A stretch of 64,000 nucleotides of DNA from Nostoc sp. 'Peltigera membranacea cyanobiont' N6. Its GTDB lineage: Bacteria; Cyanobacteriota; Cyanobacteriia; Cyanobacteriales; Nostocaceae. This document shows, in pieces, positions 60,665 through 64,000 of the stretch. Position 1 is the first letter of the stretch, and every line of letters begins with the position of its first letter. Made by a program: the position numbers and the translations under genes. The notes beneath the pieces were generated by a model. It had not been told where the DNA came from and did not search any database. It saw nothing but the letters and a program-made list of their open reading frames with translations. The DNA lies in contig NZ_CP026681.1 of assembly GCF_002949735.1 (NCBI RefSeq), forward strand, positions 4,742,001-4,806,000, given 5' to 3'.

Positions 60665-61801
60665 CTATTTTCCTTCCCGCAACTGCTCAATTTTATGGAT
60701 AACTCTTTCCTCAAATACAGCATCACTCAGAAGATGGGTACTGCTAGGTAGCTTTGTCGCCTGTTCACGGAGAATTTCGAGGTAATCTTCTCGTTGTTGT
60801 AGGCGTTGGATGGGAATAACATAAAAGCTCTCGTCATAACGCAGATCGCCCTCACCGAATAGAGGTGTCAGCTTTGGTGCTAAATTGTAGGGGCTTCGGT
60901 AATCTTTAATATCTACAGCCCAGGTTGATTGGTCACAAAAGCGTAGTTGTAAGTCATAGCGATCAATGCCTGGATAAAGATGGATGGCACAAAGCCGATC
61001 TGAATATTTGCTTTGAAGTTCTTCCAACACTTTAAATAAGCGCATCTCAGGAATACCAGGTAAACAAATACGCAAATGGATACCAAACTTCAGACGACGC
61101 AACCCTTGTTTCCAGGTGATTTGTCGAATAAACGGCAAATTTTGGCGATGATCGTTGCAAGCACTGGGTTTAATACCACGTAACTTTCCATATTTTTTAA
61201 ATAAAGGGCCACAGCGATCGCAATTCCAACAAAGCTCATTTTCTTCACACTCATCGTAGAGTTCGCCAACTTCTTGAATAGAAATATGTCGTGTCGTAGA
61301 AAATGCTTTACGAAGCTGCGCCGGAGTTGTGTATGGATTCGCAATCAAAAATAGACGCAGCAAAACATACTCCTGCTGAACGCGCTCAGGCTCGCTATCG
61401 TTGTTGTAAAGTTCTTGTAACCGTTCCAAAATTCTCTGAAACTGGAAATTCTCTATGGCAATTTGCTTGCTTAAAGTAGTGGCAAACTCTGACAACTTGG
61501 TTTTTTCAAGCAGTTCCTCATATAAATATCGACTTGCTTCTTCACTCAACCCCCATTCATAAAGCAGACCAAAATCAGAGTCAAACTCTTTTGGCAGTAA
61601 GCGCCCTGGATACCAAGTTTTTAGAGGTTTTTCGAGTAATGCTAAAAGACCAGTTAGAGTCCGTGGGTATGTTACAGCAGTTAACTCTAGAGCTAGTTTA
61701 TTAAGAGCATGACGGAGCAGTTCAGGATATGGATATCTGCCATCTCGACGGACAAACTCTGCTAAACCAATGATGAGATTATCAAATTCATTACTTCCCA
61801 T
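60665..61801 (-). CDS. pPIWI_RE-associated restriction-endonuclease-fold protein
   Basis: The protein has 378 residues. A helical N-terminal part (about 1-180, matching the accessory domain that precedes the nuclease in this system) is followed by a Cys cluster (CWNCDRC at 191-197 and C215/H218) that may bind zinc. The C-terminal nuclease shows PD-(D/E)XK-like residues: Glu252 (PGIPEMRLF), Asp283 (GIDRYDLQL) and Asp297-Ile-Lys299 (WAVDIKDY). It is the first gene of the REase-helicase-pPIWI_RE series, and the order and near-zero spacing to the helicase are as expected. It probably cleaves invading DNA. A small hairpin touches its start codon. Confidence 0.82.
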   Translation of the reverse strand: MGSNEFDNLIIGLAEFVRRDGRYPYPELLRHALNKLALELTAVTYPRTLTGLLALLEKPLKTWYPGRLLPKEFDSDFGLLYEWGLSEEASRYLYEELLEKTKLSEFATTLSKQIAIENFQFQRILERLQELYNNDSEPERVQQEYVLLRLFLIANPYTTPAQLRKAFSTTRHISIQEVGELYDECEENELCWNCDRCGPLFKKYGKLRGIKPSACNDHRQNLPFIRQITWKQGLRRLKFGIHLRICLPGIPEMRLFKVLEELQSKYSDRLCAIHLYPGIDRYDLQLRFCDQSTWAVDIKDYRSPYNLAPKLTPLFGEGDLRYDESFYVIPIQRLQQREDYLEILREQATKLPSSTHLLSDAVFEERVIHKIEQLREGK

Positions 61802-61817
61802 TGAAGGTAATCCTTCA
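61802..61817. promoter_or_regulatory. Hairpin abutting the REase start codon; divergent control region
   Basis: TGAAGG and CCTTCA (61802-61807, 61812-61817) are perfect inverse arms with a four-base loop, directly upstream of the REase ATG on the minus strand. The stem would include the only purine-rich Shine-Dalgarno-like bases (AAGG), so it may limit translation. The rest of the 144-base region to 61945 must carry both divergent promoters. An imperfect CACGAA...CGAGCGTG dyad near 61839-61858 is a weak operator candidate for the XRE protein. Confidence 0.4.
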
Positions 61818-61945
61818 TTTAGAGGATTTTTTTAACAGCACGAACTTTTTCGAGCGTGATACATTTGTTTCATAAACCGTACAGTATTATTTATTTTGTG
61901 TCAACTAAGAACAGTTTTATTCTTTTGTGAGACAGGAGCAAAGGA

Positions 61946-62311
61946 ATGGGAAGTTATCTAGATATAGAACGGTTAGCAAGCCTAGTCCGCAAAAAACGCG
62001 GCAGCAGAGGACTGCGCGAAACATCGGCGGAGATTGGTAATGTTAGTCCATCCACTCTTTCACGAGTGGAAAGTGGCAAAATGCCGGATATGGAAACTTT
62101 TCTGGCACTTTGTAACTGGCTAGAAGTACCACCTGCGGAGTTGTTTAGAACCTCAGAGGAGGATCAACTAGATACGCCTGAAGCGATCGCTATTCAACTC
62201 CGCGCTGACAAAAACCTCGATCCAGCGATCGCCAATGCTTTAGCATCCCTAGTTAAAGCAGCATACCGCGATCTCTCTCAAAATAATGGCGAATTGAAGC
62301 AAGATCCCTAA
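61946..62311 (+). CDS. XRE-family HTH regulator of the defence island
   Basis: The protein has 121 residues. The Cro/C1-type HTH (about 8-65) contains LVRKKRGSRGLRETSAEIG, SPSTLSRVESGKMPDMETFL and ALCNWLEVPPAELF. A C-terminal helical part with Asp, Ala and Leu follows. AGGAG and AAGGA precede the ATG. It is followed after four bases by an ImmA/IrrE-type peptidase gene and is divergent from the REase gene. This fits a repressor of the pPIWI_RE genes that the peptidase removes on a signal, as in ImmR/ImmA. Confidence 0.9.
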   Translation: MGSYLDIERLASLVRKKRGSRGLRETSAEIGNVSPSTLSRVESGKMPDMETFLALCNWLEVPPAELFRTSEEDQLDTPEAIAIQLRADKNLDPAIANALASLVKAAYRDLSQNNGELKQDP

Positions 62312-62315
62312 ATAT

Positions 62316-62861
62316 ATGCCATTAATTCAAAGTCTCTCGCCGGAATTTAGGCAACGCTGTGAAGCGATCGCTACTGAAAAACGAAGCTTACTTCGAGTGC
62401 GATCGTTTGAGCCATTATCCGCAGACACTCTAGCAGCAAAGTTAGGAGCAACACTTTTTACGCCCGATCGGGTTCCAAATTTAGAGCCAGAGCAAGTAGC
62501 AGTATTACTTGCTAGCGATGGATGGTCAGCAGGGATTATACGCTATAACCCACTCTGGATTGTATACAACCCCCGTCATGCACCTGCACGGTATGAATCA
62601 AATCTGATGCATGAAATAGCTCATGTGTTGCTAGATCATAAGCCTGTTGGCTTTGATTCTGTTAGTGGACTACCGAAACGTAAACAAAATAACGAAGATG
62701 AAGCAACTTATCTAGGGGGATGCCTTCAAATTCCTAAACGTGGATTATTATGGGCGACACAACGAAAGATGCTATTATCTCAGATTACAGCACATTTTGG
62801 CGCTAGTGAAGCGATGGTGAAGTTTCGCAGCAATGTAACTGATGTGCCTATCAAATGCTAA
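62316..62861 (+). CDS. ImmA/IrrE family metallo-endopeptidase
   Basis: The protein has 181 residues. The zinc-binding HExxH is in NLMHEIAHVLLDHK (His99, Glu100, His103), and the third-ligand region is NNEDEATYLGGCLQIP (Glu127/Glu129), as in the DUF955/ImmA-IrrE family. These peptidases cleave a partner XRE repressor, here the product of the gene ending four bases upstream. The N-terminal part (FEPLSADTLAAKLGATLFTP) matches the family layout. It would release transcription of the neighbouring defence genes upon infection or damage (inference). Confidence 0.93.
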   Translation: MPLIQSLSPEFRQRCEAIATEKRSLLRVRSFEPLSADTLAAKLGATLFTPDRVPNLEPEQVAVLLASDGWSAGIIRYNPLWIVYNPRHAPARYESNLMHEIAHVLLDHKPVGFDSVSGLPKRKQNNEDEATYLGGCLQIPKRGLLWATQRKMLLSQITAHFGASEAMVKFRSNVTDVPIKC

Positions 62862-62960
62862 TACTTTACAATATCTGCTCTGCCAAAAAACAGAAGTTAT
62901 TAAGAGTAACTAATAATTTTTACCTGAAACTGTAGTGATTTCGTCTATTTATATAAAATT

Positions 62961-62999
62961 AAAAACTGCTCTTGCCGAAAGTAGACAAGAGCAGTTTTT
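62961..62999. terminator. Bidirectional rho-independent terminator
   Basis: AAAAACTGCTCTTG (62961-62974) pairs perfectly with CAAGAGCAGTTTTT (62986-62999), with A-runs and T-runs at the ends. It serves both the ImmA/IrrE gene (plus, ending 62861) and the convergent membrane protein gene (minus, ending 63024), and marks the edge of the defence island. Confidence 0.9.
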
Positions 63000-63023
63000 A
63001 ATAACAAAGCCCAAAATAATAAT

Positions 63024-63347
63024 TTAGGCATCTTCAAGTTCAAATTGAGCCACCGTAACAGCGTTAAAAGCGAAAGCTAAAACCAATGGCATCGGCGACT
63101 GAAACCAAAAGGTAAAAAGAACAGCTAAAATTGTCCCAATTACTGCGGACATCGACCACAATCTTTCTTCAAAGGTCAATCCCTTCTCAGCTTTAATCAC
63201 TCTGAGAACATTCACTGGGATTGGTTCTGGCATTACCCCACCTGGCGGAAAAGCCCAGAAGTTGTTACGTCGCTCTACAAATAAATCTGTCCAGCCATTT
63301 TCTTGGCACCATGCCTCAATCCATTGAAGTGAGTAATGATTCATCAT
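63024..63347 (-). CDS. Small membrane protein, conserved cyanobacterial type
   Basis: The protein has 107 residues. A soluble N-terminal half (YSLQWIEAWCQENGWTDLFV, WAFPPGGVMPEPIPVNVL, IKAEKGLTFEERLWS) is followed by two closely spaced membrane segments (MSAVIGTILAVLFTFWF and MPLVLAFAFNAVTVAQF) and an acidic end. It looks like a conserved small protein of cyanobacteria. The function is unknown. It lies outside the defence island, beyond the bidirectional terminator. Confidence 0.75.
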   Translation of the reverse strand: MMNHYSLQWIEAWCQENGWTDLFVERRNNFWAFPPGGVMPEPIPVNVLRVIKAEKGLTFEERLWSMSAVIGTILAVLFTFWFQSPMPLVLAFAFNAVTVAQFELEDA

Positions 63348-64000
63348 CGCGTTTCGGAGTTCAGTTTGTAGAAGTTGTGTACTCTGTGAATATAAACTCT
63401 TGGAGATTCCTAAATAACTAACTAATCACTATAAAATTAATCGCTAATTATCCAACTTTTAAGCTTTGTTAAGTAGTTGAGACGCATATAACTACGCTCA
63501 AACCTTACTTTCACTAATTAGAAGATTAGCAGTTGATGGAAGCTGTTTAATTTAAAAGACAATAAACTTTACTTGAAAGGTTGAAAGTCAAGAAATGTAA
63601 ATAAGCAAGTGAGTATTACTGCTTAATCAAACTCTTGATATCTTAAAATTACAATCTAAAAATGAATAATTGTGAACAAACCAACAAGGATAGGCATAGC
63701 CCGTCTTAGACTTTGCTTTCTCCGGCTAAACTATTCCTTTATATTCTGCTAAAGCTTGTGTAGTGTCAAAAACAACTGCTAATTAATCAAATTATTGATA
63801 TTGAGGACTAGGGCATATTTTCAAAATCTTTATATGCTAAGACGTAGGCGATCGCTATGTTGTCACGATCAACAGAAGAGGCTTAAGTAACGAACAGTGG
63901 GAGATATCATACCATTTCTGTTTGAAAGTTACGCAAAACTACACGCGATAGGGACAATTCACAAATTGCCCCTACCTGAGTATTAAAGTTTTGGCTATTG
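63348..64000. other. Gene-free right edge with a palindromic repeat
   Basis: No convincing gene was seen. The region is AT-rich and holds an inverted repeat at 63949-63974 (tagggacaatt/aattgccccta, one mismatch), which belongs to a common dispersed Nostocales element, and HIP1-type bases near 63850. The promoter of the 63024 gene should lie at its left end. Confidence 0.55.

Overview
The window is chromosomal-type DNA from a filamentous (Nostocales-like) cyanobacterium. The sequence is full of the cyanobacterial HIP1 octamer GCGATCGC, carries short tandem heptad repeats and palindromic dispersed repeats of the kind common in Nostoc and relatives, and encodes cyanobacteria-typical products (CAAD-domain protein, AAA-like NTPases with a vMAP-type HTH, DUF2103 metal-binding protein next to ClpS, MoaE, group 2 sigma factor). 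Genus assignment is inference. No rRNA, tRNA, CRISPR array or intact insertion sequence was seen.

Layout. 1-4.8 kb: the end of an O-methyltransferase, two AAA-like NTPase genes, then a small graveyard of toxin-antitoxin/immunity genes (HigA-like remnant, SUKH protein, frameshifted RelE-type toxin). 4.8-10.8 kb: RecQ, a MITE-like palindromic element, a GIY-YIG-like membrane-anchored protein with decayed neighbours, a Uma2 nuclease, an MFS exporter and a Uma2 remnant. 10.8-15.6 kb: an apparent operon read leftward, ECF sigma - anti-sigma - Spy/CpxP-like - DUF1800 - DUF1501, with a divergent secreted small protein. 16-20 kb: a giant polytopic membrane protein. 20-34.4 kb: TetR regulator, GNAT, two paralogous RND pumps separated by a SUKH/HEAT pair, their HlyD-type adaptor, a group 2 sigma factor, a membrane protein, a CtpA-type protease and a Spy-like lipoprotein. 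34.7-38.1 kb: a NarL-type histidine kinase and response regulator with an unrecognised gene between them. 38.2-53.9 kb: mostly housekeeping or stress genes (LprI-like, lipid kinase, metallophosphoesterase, CAAD, BON, duplicated YflT-like protein, a 1040-residue repeat protein, MoaE, DUF2103, ClpS, FAD oxidoreductase).

The most interesting region is 54.1-62.9 kb, a defence-type island. It has the three components of the pPIWI_RE system on the minus strand (REase, DinG-type helicase, pPIWI_RE protein). On the plus strand, between the helicase and pPIWI_RE genes, is a reverse transcriptase gene resembling the Abi/unknown-group (defence-associated) RTs. The helicase ends soon after its Walker B motif and lacks its second RecA domain, and the pPIWI_RE gene has only a TTG start. 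Across a 144-base divergent region lies an XRE regulator plus ImmA/IrrE metallopeptidase pair. Either an RT gene has broken a pPIWI_RE cassette, or this is a composite Piwi + RT defence locus; the sequence alone cannot decide.

Two envelope-stress-like modules (ECF sigma with Spy; Spy lipoprotein with Ctp protease, sigma factor and RND efflux) and a divergent two-component system suggest that much of 10-38 kb serves envelope or efflux stress responses. That regulatory link is inferred from gene order.
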